35,366 nucleotides of DNA, taken from assembly GCA_009697505.1 (NCBI GenBank), contig SHUD01000024.1, positions 1-35,366 on the forward strand, given 5' to 3'. The DNA comes from Bryobacterales bacterium (lineage in GTDB: Bacteria > Acidobacteriota > Terriglobia > Bryobacterales > Bryobacteraceae). This document shows positions 14,371 to 22,188 of this stretch, piece by piece; position 1 is the first letter of the stretch, and every line of letters begins with the position of its first letter. The position numbers and the translations under genes are program-made. The notes under the pieces were generated by a model. That model saw only the letters and a program-made list of their open reading frames with translations, searched no databases and was not told the origin of the DNA.

Positions 14371-15761
14371 TTCTTCACCGCGATTTCTGTCGTCACGTTC
14401 CAGCTGAATTCCACAAACTTGTAGAGCGACGATTCACGCAGCCTCTCGACATCGCTGTGGGCGCCGTAGTTGGTGCGGTCTTCCGCCGTCATCGCGGGGC
14501 CAATCCCGTAACTCTGAATCCCCTTCGCTCGCAACTGCGCCATGTCGGTGGAACCGGTGGACATCGTCGGCAATACAACCGAGCCCGGGTACATCCGCTT
14601 GCTCACTTGTTCGAGCACGCGATACATCTCGGTATCCAGCCGCGAGGACGGCGCCACCGGGCGCGAGTTACCGGTAGCTTCAACGCGGACCGAAGGATCG
14701 CCGATCACGCGCCGCATCTCTTCAAAGAACTGGTTGGGATCCTCGTCGGGAATCGCGCGAATATCCAGCGTGGCTTCGGCCTCCGAAGGAATCACGTTCA
14801 TCCGGAAGCCGGCTTTCAGAATGGTGGGCACCACTGAGGTTCGCAGCATCGAGTAATGCCCGGGCTCGTTCTCGGCCAAGTAATCCTGGATGGCCGCGGT
14901 GCGCTGCGGGTCGAGCAAGCCGGTGTAGCGCGCGGCTTTCTCGGGCGGGCTGATGCTGGCCAGCTTCTCGAAATACGTCCGCGTGGTGTCGTTCAGGCGC
15001 ATGGGAGTCTCCCACGTGCCGACCTTCTGCACCGCAGCCGAGAGATGCACCAAGGCGTTATCCCGGCGCGGGACCGAACCATGCCCGGAAGGTCCGTTGA
15101 CCACCAGACGAACGCGGCGCGGGGTTTTCTCCGTCGTCTGAATATTGACGGAGAGCACCTTGCCGTTTTCGAGCGTCGCCCCGCCGCCTTCGGTCAAGGC
15201 GAACTCCGCGTTGATCTCATCGAAGTGTTCATCCAGCATGAAATTGACGCCCACTCCGGCGGGATCGGCTTCCTCGCCCGGCTCGGCGTAGAAAATCACG
15301 TCGCGGTCGAGCGGCGCGCCGCTCCGTTTCAGCAGCAGAAAGACCATCAGGTTGGCGGCGAGCTTGTCTTTATCGTCCACGGTTCCTCGGCCCCATACGT
15401 AACCGTCTTTGATGACCGCGCCAAATGGATCGACGGGCCATTTTTCGCGCTGCACGCCGACCACGTCGCTGTGCGCCATCAGCAGAACCGGCCGCTTGCT
15501 GCCGTTGCCCTTGAGCCGCGCGACGATATTGGCGCGGGTGGGGTCCTTGGCGAAGACCTTCGAGGGAATCCCTTCGGCGTCGAGAACTTTTTTCAGGTAC
15601 TCGACGACTTTGGTCTCGTTGCCCGGCGGCGAACTGGTGTCGATTTGAACCAGCGCACGGTAATGCCGGAGGATCTCGGCGTTCTGCTTGGCCCAATCGA
15701 CCGCCGGGACCTGGGCGGCGAGAGTCGATGCCAAGACAACAAGTAGGCTGAACTGTTTCAT
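14367..15761 (-). CDS. Secreted M20-family metallopeptidase, copy 2
   Basis: 464 residues with a Sec signal peptide (FSLLVVLASTLAAQ). An M20/M28-type zinc peptidase, dipeptidase or deacylase fold. The dinuclear metal and catalytic residues are all in place: MAHSDV (His97, Asp99), WGRGTVDDKD (Asp129), the GEE pair (Glu163/Glu164), and a C-terminal HSDVERL. NGPSGHGSVP belongs to the dimerisation/lid domain, about 220-330. It is probably a periplasmic carboxypeptidase or dipeptidase; the substrate is unknown. It is strongly similar along its whole length to the upstream copy, shares stop-start ATGA overlaps with both neighbours, and is the middle gene of a tandem array. Confidence 0.9.
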   Translation of the reverse strand: MKQFSLLVVLASTLAAQVPAVDWAKQNAEILRHYRALVQIDTSSPPGNETKVVEYLKKVLDAEGIPSKVFAKDPTRANIVARLKGNGSKRPVLLMAHSDVVGVQREKWPVDPFGAVIKDGYVWGRGTVDDKDKLAANLMVFLLLKRSGAPLDRDVIFYAEPGEEADPAGVGVNFMLDEHFDEINAEFALTEGGGATLENGKVLSVNIQTTEKTPRRVRLVVNGPSGHGSVPRRDNALVHLSAAVQKVGTWETPMRLNDTTRTYFEKLASISPPEKAARYTGLLDPQRTAAIQDYLAENEPGHYSMLRTSVVPTILKAGFRMNVIPSEAEATLDIRAIPDEDPNQFFEEMRRVIGDPSVRVEATGNSRPVAPSSRLDTEMYRVLEQVSKRMYPGSVVLPTMSTGSTDMAQLRAKGIQSYGIGPAMTAEDRTNYGAHSDVERLRESSLYKFVEFSWNVTTEIAVKK

Positions 15762-17182
15762 TTCTGAATCACTACTTTCTTCATCGCGACCTCCGCAACT
15801 GCATCCCAGGTGAACTCTACAAACTTGTACAACGAAGTCTCGGGCAGCCGCTCCACGTCGCTGTGCGGCCCGTAATTGGTCTGATCGTCCAGCGTTAGCG
15901 CCGGCCCGATGCCGTAGGACTGAACGCCTTTGGCGCGCAGCAGAGCCATGTCGGTCGCGGCCGTCATCATTCCGGGAAGAACCGCGGCGCCGGGATAGAC
16001 GCGCTTGCCGGCCTGCTCCAAAGCACGATACATATCCGTGTCCAGTCTCGACGGAGGCGCATCGGGACGCGTGAGCGGCAGCGGGACTACTTTGACGTCA
16101 GGATCACCAATCACGCGGCCCAGCTCGGCAAAGAATGCGGGCACGTCTTCATCGGGAAGCGAGCGGATATCCACGGTTGCCTCGGCCATCGACGGAATTA
16201 CGTTGGGGCCGACGCCCGCCTGCAACATAGTAGGCACCACCGATGTGTGCAACATCGAATAGTGCACGGGCTCATTCTTTGCGAGATACCGTTGGATTTC
16301 AACCGAGCGCTGCGGGTCCAGAAGACCGTTATAGCGTGCGGCTTTCTCGGGCGGGCTGATGCTGGCCAGCTTTTCGAAATAGGTCCGCGTCGTGTCATTG
16401 AGACGCATGGGCGTTTCCCACGTGCCGACTTTGCTGACAGCCGCGCTGAGATGCACAAGCGCGTTGTCCAGACGCGGGACGGAACCGTGTCCCGACGTTC
16501 CGTTCGCCACCAGACGGATGCGGCGCGGGACCTTCTCCGTGGTCGTAATCTGAACGGTGACAACGCGCCCGTTCTCAATGGTCGCGCCGGGGATGCCCTC
16601 GGTAATCGCGAACTCCGCGTCGATCGCATCGAAGTGCTGCTCCACCATGAAGCGGATACCCACGCCCGTGGTGTCGGCTTCCTCGCCGGACTCGGCCAGA
16701 AAGATGACATCGCGATCGAGCGGAACGCCGGAGCGCTTCAGCAACAGAAAGCTCATCAGCACGGCCACCAGCTTGTCCTTGTCGTCAGTGGTGCCGCGCC
16801 CCCAGATGTAGCCGTCTTGCATCACCGCGCCGAACGGGTCCACCGGCCACTTCTCGCGCTGCACGCGGACGACGTCGGTGTGCGCGAGAATCAGCAGCGG
16901 CCGCTTGCTGGCGTTGCCCTTCAGGCGAGCCACCAGGTTGGGCCGGTTGGGATCGAGAGCAAAAGTCTGCGTGGGGATGCCTTCGGCTTCGATGACCTTC
17001 TTGAGGTACTCGACGGCTTTGATTTCATTGCCCGGCGGATTGCTGGTGTCGATCTGGATCAGCGCCCGGAAATGCCGCAGGATTTCAGCTTGCTGCTTTC
17101 CCCAATCCACGGCCGGTGTCTGGGCCATGGCGAGAGAGCAGCTCAACAGACCCGGGATCAACAGTTTCAGACTGGCATTCAT
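15758..17182 (-). CDS. Secreted M20-family metallopeptidase, copy 1
   Basis: 474 residues from ATG 17182, which begins a signal peptide (NASLKLLIPGLLSCSLAMAQ). The longer open frame reaching 17548 runs into the divergent exosortase gene and is rejected. M20 metal-site motifs are intact: LAHTDVV, WGRGTTDDKDK, AESGEEAD, NGTSGHGSVP and PHSDVERLPETSLYKFVEF. The same architecture as copy 2, from which it differs mostly in the signal peptide and surface positions, so tandem duplication is clear. It is the first gene of a three-gene coupled minus-strand unit and is divergent from the exosortase gene with only 42 bases between. Confidence 0.9.
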   Translation of the reverse strand: MNASLKLLIPGLLSCSLAMAQTPAVDWGKQQAEILRHFRALIQIDTSNPPGNEIKAVEYLKKVIEAEGIPTQTFALDPNRPNLVARLKGNASKRPLLILAHTDVVRVQREKWPVDPFGAVMQDGYIWGRGTTDDKDKLVAVLMSFLLLKRSGVPLDRDVIFLAESGEEADTTGVGIRFMVEQHFDAIDAEFAITEGIPGATIENGRVVTVQITTTEKVPRRIRLVANGTSGHGSVPRLDNALVHLSAAVSKVGTWETPMRLNDTTRTYFEKLASISPPEKAARYNGLLDPQRSVEIQRYLAKNEPVHYSMLHTSVVPTMLQAGVGPNVIPSMAEATVDIRSLPDEDVPAFFAELGRVIGDPDVKVVPLPLTRPDAPPSRLDTDMYRALEQAGKRVYPGAAVLPGMMTAATDMALLRAKGVQSYGIGPALTLDDQTNYGPHSDVERLPETSLYKFVEFTWDAVAEVAMKKVVIQK

Positions 17183-17224
17183 GGGCGGCGTTCCTATTTC
17201 ATAACATATACTGGGAATGGTTTT

Positions 17225-18118
17225 ATGGCTTCGGCAGTAGACCAGCTTCCTGACCGTCCGCAAGAGACGCAGGCGCGCCAGATCCCGTGGCCGGCCTTGC
17301 TTTGGTTCGGAGTCCTTCTCGCCGCGGCGTTTTTCCCGGTTCTGAAACATTTGGTCGAGCAGTGGAACGTGGACGAGGACGTGGGTCACGGCTACTTTTT
17401 CCCGTTGGTGGCCGGGTTTATCGCCTGGCAACGGCGCGATGAACTGCTGGCGATCGAATGCAAGCCCGCGTGGTGGGGTCTGGGCGTGATGGCCTGGGCA
17501 GCGCTGCAGGGCTGGGTGGGGGCGCTGGGAGCGGAACTGTTCCTGCAACGGACCGCGTTTCTGATCGCGCTGGCCGGATTGCTTCTGGTTGTCGGTGGCA
17601 CGCGATTGGTGCTTGCGCTGGCGTTTCCCTTGCTGCTGCTGCCGTTTATGATCCCGCTGCCGGCGGTGCTCTACAACCAGATCACGTTCCCGCTACAGTT
17701 ATTCGCCAGCCAAGTGGCCGAAGTTTGCCTGGGATTGGTCGGCATTCCCGTGCTGCGCGACGGGAACGTGCTGGAGTTGGCCAGCCAGAAATTGAGCGTC
17801 GTCGAAGCGTGCAGCGACATCCGCAGCCTGCTCTCGCTGTCGTTTTTGTCGCTGGTGTAAGCCTATTTCTTCGATCAGAAGGTATGGATGCGCGGGGTAC
17901 TTTTGCTCGCGACAATCCCGGTGGCCATCATCGCCAATTCCGGCCGCGTCACGCTCACCGGCATCCTGAGCGAGATCAATACCGAATGGGCGCAGGGATT
18001 TTTCCATAGCCTGGAGGGATGGATTATCTTCGCCATCGCCTTGGTGCTATTGGGAGGCCTGCACGTGCTGATCAACCGTTTCGCCGGCAAGAACGCGGAG
18101 GAGCCGGGCGTTGTTTAA
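17225..18118 (+). pseudogene. Exosortase (archaeosortase/exosortase family) interrupted by one in-frame TAA
   Basis: A multi-pass inner-membrane cysteine transpeptidase that would sort PEP-CTERM-type proteins. Codons 1-211 carry the hallmark EACSDIRSL with catalytic Cys196. Codon 212 is TAA (17858-17860). The same frame then continues without a gap, AYFFDQKVWMRG... to TAA 18116-18118, and holds the other two catalytic residues, Arg241 in NSGRVTLTG and His261 in FFHSLEGW. Family members normally have Tyr or another aliphatic/aromatic residue where the stop stands (SLV-x-AYFF), so a single TAY to TAA change explains it. An internal ATG at 17888, behind AGAAGG, could restart a 76-residue C-terminal piece. 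It overlaps EpsI by eight bases. Activity is doubtful unless the stop is an error or the halves assemble. Confidence 0.88.
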
Positions 18119-18758
18119 ATTCCTGAATTCCCGCGCCACGCTCGCCGCCAGCGCACTGATCCTGCTGCAAGGCGCGCTGACGTATTCCGCGATCCGGCCC
18201 GAGTCCGTTCCTTCCTCCCGGCCTTTATCTCAACTGCCGGGCATGCTGGGCTCGTGGAAACTGGTGGAGGAAGGCTTGGTGGACGCGGAAACCCGAGGCA
18301 TCCTGAATGCCGATGACCTGTTGAACCGGATCTATGCCGACGGGCGCACGGGCGCCAGCTTGTTTATTGCCGCGTTCCGCTCCCAACGAGACGGCAAGGC
18401 GCCGCATTCGCCGAAGAACTGCCTGCCCGGAAACGGTTGGACGCCGATGACATCGGAGGAAATCGCCTTGGATGTGGGCGGCCCGGCGCCGATCCAGGTA
18501 AACCGTTATGTGGTGGCGCACGGTGATGAGCGGAGCCTGGTGCTGTACTGGTATCAATCGCGGAATCGCACCGTCGCCAACGAATACGCGGCCAAGTTCT
18601 GGGTGGTGGTGGACGCCCTGCGCCTGAATCGCACCGACACGGCGCTGGTGCGCGTGATCGTGCCCATTGCCAACCGCGATGAGCAGGCGGCCAACCGCGC
18701 CGCCAGCGATTTCGCGCGAGCTCTTTACGGCAGATTGCGGGAATACTTACCGGCCTAA
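18111..18758 (+). CDS. epsI: Exosortase-associated EpsI family protein (DUF3485)
   Basis: 215 residues from TTG 18111, overlapping the end of the exosortase frame. One N-terminal membrane anchor (about 8-27) is followed by a periplasmic domain. The family signature HSPKNCLPG (His99 to Gly107) followed by NGW is present, as are LGSWK near residue 47 and VLYWYQSRNR. EpsI proteins are found fused to or next to exosortases in exopolysaccharide/PEP-CTERM loci, although their chemistry is not settled. The intact state of this gene beside a broken exosortase argues that the exosortase lesion is recent or a sequence error. No PEP-CTERM substrate or exopolysaccharide gene occurs in the window. Confidence 0.88.
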   Translation: MFKFLNSRATLAASALILLQGALTYSAIRPESVPSSRPLSQLPGMLGSWKLVEEGLVDAETRGILNADDLLNRIYADGRTGASLFIAAFRSQRDGKAPHSPKNCLPGNGWTPMTSEEIALDVGGPAPIQVNRYVVAHGDERSLVLYWYQSRNRTVANEYAAKFWVVVDALRLNRTDTALVRVIVPIANRDEQAANRAASDFARALYGRLREYLPA

Positions 18759-18761
18759 AAT

Positions 18762-20162
18762 ATGTACTTCCAACAGTTCTACCTGACCTGTCTGGCGCAC
18801 GCCTCCTACATGCTGGGATCGGAGGGCGTGGCTTGCGTCGTGGATCCGCAGCGCGACGTGAATCTTTACCTGGAAGAAGCGGAAGCGCGCGGGCTCAAGA
18901 TTCAACACATTATCGAGACCCACCTGCATGCCGATTTCGTGAGCGGGCATGTGGAGCTGGCGGCGCGCACCGGAGCCAAGATCTACCTGGGCGCGGCCAC
19001 GCCTTCGCCGATTCCGCACGCCGCCGTGCACGATGGCGACGAGGTTCAATTGGGCCGCGTGAAGCTGCGCTTCTTGGAAACTCCAGGACACACCGTGGAA
19101 AGCATCTCCATCGTGGTGACCGATCTGGATCGTGGCGACAAGCCCTGGGCGGTGCTCACCGGCGACACGTTGTTTATCGGCGACGTGGGGCGGCCGGATT
19201 TGTCGGGCGATAAGACGCCACAGGAGCTCGCGGCCATGCTGTATGACAGCCTGCATCAGAAGCTACTGCCGCTGGGAGACGACGTGGAAGTCTACCCGGC
19301 GCACGGAGCTGGATCGCTGTGTGGCAAGCAGATGCGGCCGGAAAAGCAATCGACCATCGGCAAGGAGAAAGAACTGAACTACGCGGTGCGTGCCGCAAGC
19401 AAAGAGGAATTCGTCCGCCTGCTCACGGCGGAAATGCCCGAACGGCCCACCTACTTTGCCCAGGATGCCGAACTCAACCGCATCGGGGCGATCCCGCTTG
19501 AGTTCCTGCTGCCCATGGAAGCGCTGACGCCCGAGCAAGTGCTGGAGGGCCAGCGCGCCGGCGCGGCCGTACTGGATACGCGGCCGGCGATGCAGTTTGG
19601 ATCGGGACACGTTCCCGGGGCCATCAATATTCCATTGGGAGGACAGTTCGCGGGCTCGGCGGGAACGCTGGTGAAACTGGATAGCGACATCATCATCGTC
19701 GCCGAAGAGCAAGCCGCCGTCGAGGAATCGCGCATGCGCCTGGCCCGTGTCGGCTTTGAGAGCGTCGGCGGCTACCTGGACGGCGGAATGCTGCGTTGGG
19801 CCGAAGAGAATCGTCCCGCCGCGCAGATCATGCAAATTTCCGCCGGGGAATTGAGCCGCTCACTGGCCGAGGAGCCCGGTTCCATCCAGATCGTGGACGT
19901 GCGCCGGAAGCCGGAGTGGGATCAGGGCCACATTCCGGGAGCACTGCATAAGCCTCTCGATAAGGCCGCCGGCATGTTAGGCGATCTGGACCGCACTAAG
20001 CCCATTGTGGTGCACTGCAAGGGCGGCTATCGCAGTGCTATCGCGTGCAGCCTCATCCAACGGGCTGGATTCGAGAATGTAACAAATCTCATCGGCGGCC
20101 TGGATGCTTGGCAGAGCCTCGGTTCGCCGGTAGAAGCCACCAACTCAGCGGCAAAGTCCTAG
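18762..20162 (+). CDS. MBL-fold persulfide dioxygenase fused to two rhodanese domains
   Basis: 466 residues. The N-terminal 1-250 is an ETHE1-like persulfide dioxygenase: THLHAD (53-58), His110 in TPGHT, TGDTLFIGDVGRPDL (133-147) and YPAHGAGSLCG with His181. It would oxidise glutathione or low-molecular-weight persulfide to sulfite. Rhodanese domain 1 (about 255-350) has lost its active-site cysteine loop (IIIVAEEQ where HCxxGxR is expected). Rhodanese domain 2 (about 357-455) keeps it, Cys419 in HCKGGYRSA. The same MBL-Rhd-Rhd layout occurs in bacterial sulfide detoxification proteins. It starts three bases after EpsI, so it is probably read through from that unit, although a functional link to exosortase is not evident. 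Confidence 0.92.
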   Translation: MYFQQFYLTCLAHASYMLGSEGVACVVDPQRDVNLYLEEAEARGLKIQHIIETHLHADFVSGHVELAARTGAKIYLGAATPSPIPHAAVHDGDEVQLGRVKLRFLETPGHTVESISIVVTDLDRGDKPWAVLTGDTLFIGDVGRPDLSGDKTPQELAAMLYDSLHQKLLPLGDDVEVYPAHGAGSLCGKQMRPEKQSTIGKEKELNYAVRAASKEEFVRLLTAEMPERPTYFAQDAELNRIGAIPLEFLLPMEALTPEQVLEGQRAGAAVLDTRPAMQFGSGHVPGAINIPLGGQFAGSAGTLVKLDSDIIIVAEEQAAVEESRMRLARVGFESVGGYLDGGMLRWAEENRPAAQIMQISAGELSRSLAEEPGSIQIVDVRRKPEWDQGHIPGALHKPLDKAAGMLGDLDRTKPIVVHCKGGYRSAIACSLIQRAGFENVTNLIGGLDAWQSLGSPVEATNSAAKS

Positions 20163-20177
20163 GACTCTCCGGCCCGT

Positions 20178-20193
20178 CCGGTACCATTACCGG
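20178..20193 (+). terminator. Short hairpin after the persulfide dioxygenase gene
   Basis: CCGGTA (20178-20183) and TACCGG (20188-20193) form a 6-base-pair stem with a 4-base loop, 15 bases past the stop and followed by TTTAT. The U tract is short, so it is a weak terminator candidate separating this gene from the histidine kinase. Confidence 0.35.
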
Positions 20194-20260
20194 TTTATCT
20201 CCCGTACCTTGTGAGTCTTGCGCCTAGCCCCCAGACTAGTGACAAGGACTTTTGTCTTCA

Positions 20261-21880
20261 ATGGAGCGCATGGACCTCGAACAGTGGAGCGCAAGGGACG
20301 TCGCACGCCTGCTCGCGCTGGTCGAGAATGAGCGCCGCTATTACCAGGACCTGGTTGCGGAGCTGCCCGTGGCGCTGGCGGTTCTGGCGGGAGACCGCTC
20401 GGTCGTTTCCAGCAACCGCGCGTTCCGGCAACTCCTGGGATTGCGCATGGAAGATCTGCGCGGGAAGACCATCGAACAGGTCGTGCCGTCCGATGTTCTG
20501 ATCGAGAAGATCCGCGATCTCGCGGTGAACGGTGTTGCGCAGCCGGCGTTTCCGCTGCCCTTCCGTGACAAGACGCTGGGCATCTCCATTCTGGCCTTGC
20601 GGAGAGGAGCCGATGAGACCGAGACCCTGGTCGTGGCCCATGACGTCACCGGCGTCCGCGCGGAGCGCAGTGCGGTCATGGACGCCATCACAGCGCCTTC
20701 CGCGCAGCGCAAACAACTGGAGCGGCAATGGATCACCGCCGAACGGAATGCGGCGTTGCGCGGACTTTGTGGGCACCTGGCGCACGACCTGAATAATCCG
20801 TTGATGCTCATTACCGGATACGCGGAAGAGTTGCTGAGCGGGCTGGAGGCGAACGATCCCCGGCGCGCCGACGCGGAACAGATCCTGGCCGCGACTCAGC
20901 GCGTGAGCAACATCACGGAACAGTTGCTGCAATTCACGCGCAAGCACGCAAACGCGCCGCAGCCCGTTGAACTCTCCGCCCTGCTCTCCGGCTTGCAGGA
21001 CAAGATTGCCCGCACCGCGGGGAAAGGCGTCGCCGTGGAACTGACGCCTCCGGCTCCGCTGTGGGCTACCTGCGATCCGGCACAGTTGGAGGAAATCCTG
21101 CTGGCTCTGGCGTTCCCTCTGCGCGAAGGTGCGCGGGAGCGGACCCGTTTGCGTATCGCCTGTGAACCCGCCCATGTCCTGGAACAGGCGGACGATGGCG
21201 GTCTCTTGCCCGCGGGCGCTTACGCGCGGATTGTCATGCAGGATAACGGCGTGGGCGTCGACCCGGACCAGCGGCGCGCGATGTTCGAAGCCGTGTTGAT
21301 GAAAGACGTGACGGCGAAAGTTACGGAGCAGACAGCCGCCGCCGGAATCACCCGCGCTTACGCGATCGTCAGGGAGTGGGGCGGCGACATCACGTTTGAG
21401 AGCGAACCTTCCCGGGGTTCGGCCTTCCAAATGTATCTGCCCCTCGCGAAGCCGGCAGCGGCGGCGTCTCCACAGCGTTCGCCGCGAGGCGCTGGCCGGG
21501 GCGCCGCGGCGCCACGCGAAACCATTCTAGTCGTCGACGACGAGCCGGGAATCCGCGGCTTAGTGGTCAAAATTTTGCGCCGTGAACGATACCAGGTACT
21601 GGAAGCAGGCAGCGCGGCGGAGGCGGTGACGGTGGCCGTCAACCACGGGACACCGATCCAGATGCTGGTCACCGACGTGATAATGCCGGGCCGCGGCGGG
21701 CGCGAGTTGGCGGAACAGTTCCGCGAAACCATGCCCAATCTCAAGGTGCTCTACATGTCCGGATTTACCGGCGACGAGTTCGCGCGCACGGGCGAGTTCC
21801 CGCGCGGCTCCCGCTTCCTGCAGAAACCGTTCACGCTGGACGCCTTGGTCAGCATGGTGCGGGAACTGCTCGATAGCTAA
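20261..21880 (+). CDS. Hybrid sensor histidine kinase/response regulator with PAS domain and degenerate ATP site
   Basis: About 539 residues from ATG 20261; TTG 20252 and ATG 20270 are alternatives. Order: helical lead, PAS domain (about 30-130), HisKA with phospho-acceptor His175 in HLAHDLNNPL, an HATPase_c-like region (about 250-400), a Pro/Arg-rich linker, and a C-terminal receiver. The receiver looks intact (VVDDEP acidic pair, Asp in VTDVIMPG, Lys in LQKPF). The ATPase region keeps the G1 box (DNGVGVD). It lacks the N-box asparagine (LLALAFPLREGA where LxNLxxNAxDA is expected) and has TAAAGI instead of the GxGLGL of the G2 box. No transmembrane segment is seen, so it is cytoplasmic. It may be a weak kinase, a phosphatase or a scaffold; this is inference. 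Confidence 0.88.
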   Translation: MERMDLEQWSARDVARLLALVENERRYYQDLVAELPVALAVLAGDRSVVSSNRAFRQLLGLRMEDLRGKTIEQVVPSDVLIEKIRDLAVNGVAQPAFPLPFRDKTLGISILALRRGADETETLVVAHDVTGVRAERSAVMDAITAPSAQRKQLERQWITAERNAALRGLCGHLAHDLNNPLMLITGYAEELLSGLEANDPRRADAEQILAATQRVSNITEQLLQFTRKHANAPQPVELSALLSGLQDKIARTAGKGVAVELTPPAPLWATCDPAQLEEILLALAFPLREGARERTRLRIACEPAHVLEQADDGGLLPAGAYARIVMQDNGVGVDPDQRRAMFEAVLMKDVTAKVTEQTAAAGITRAYAIVREWGGDITFESEPSRGSAFQMYLPLAKPAAAASPQRSPRGAGRGAAAPRETILVVDDEPGIRGLVVKILRRERYQVLEAGSAAEAVTVAVNHGTPIQMLVTDVIMPGRGGRELAEQFRETMPNLKVLYMSGFTGDEFARTGEFPRGSRFLQKPFTLDALVSMVRELLDS

Positions 21881-21885
21881 TTCAC

Positions 21886-22182
21886 TTACTGAATGGAAGA
21901 CGGCGCTTTCGGCTCCAGCGTGATTTCCCCGAAGGTCGATTCGTACTGGGAAATATTCTGGTTCAGAACATTGGCCAGCGCCTTGGCCTGCTGCGGACTC
22001 AAATACACACCCTGATAGTTGTGAATGGTGACCGCATCGGGAGCCGACTGATTATTCATGGTGCCAAAGAGCAAAAAGAAATCCCACAGGCTCACCCGCA
22101 CCTGCACGCTATTGGCGTAATGTTCACGGTAATCGGACGTATTCACGAGCTGGATCTTGGTTTGCGGCGGCTGCGGCGTCAT
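21886..22182 (-). CDS. DUF3467 family protein
   Basis: 98 residues. The pattern (IQLVNTSDYREHYANSVQVRVS, then WDFFLLFG, then QGVYLSPQQAKALANVLNQNISQYESTFG) matches DUF3467: small proteins with a strand-rich start, an FxLxFG segment and a C-terminal 'sPqqaKaL..iL..Ni..YE..FG' helix. Function is unknown across the family. It lies six bases downstream of the S9 peptidase gene, so it is probably the last gene of the minus-strand speA-S9-DUF3467 unit. It converges on the histidine kinase with five bases between. Confidence 0.82.
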   Translation of the reverse strand: MTPQPPQTKIQLVNTSDYREHYANSVQVRVSLWDFFLLFGTMNNQSAPDAVTIHNYQGVYLSPQQAKALANVLNQNISQYESTFGEITLEPKAPSSIQ

Positions 22183-22188
22183 ATGGGT

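Noticed and set aside
16247-17224. N-terminal extension of the exosortase frame over the M20 peptidase
   Set aside because: Antisense to a conserved metallopeptidase; the exosortase begins naturally at ATG 17225.
17183-17548. Upstream extension of M20 peptidase copy 1
   Set aside because: It lies opposite the exosortase coding sequence, and the signal peptide starts at ATG 17182.
17858-17860. Programmed readthrough or amino-acid recoding at the exosortase TAA
   Set aside because: UAA is not a known selenocysteine or pyrrolysine codon, and I see no recoding element. A point mutation or base error is simpler.
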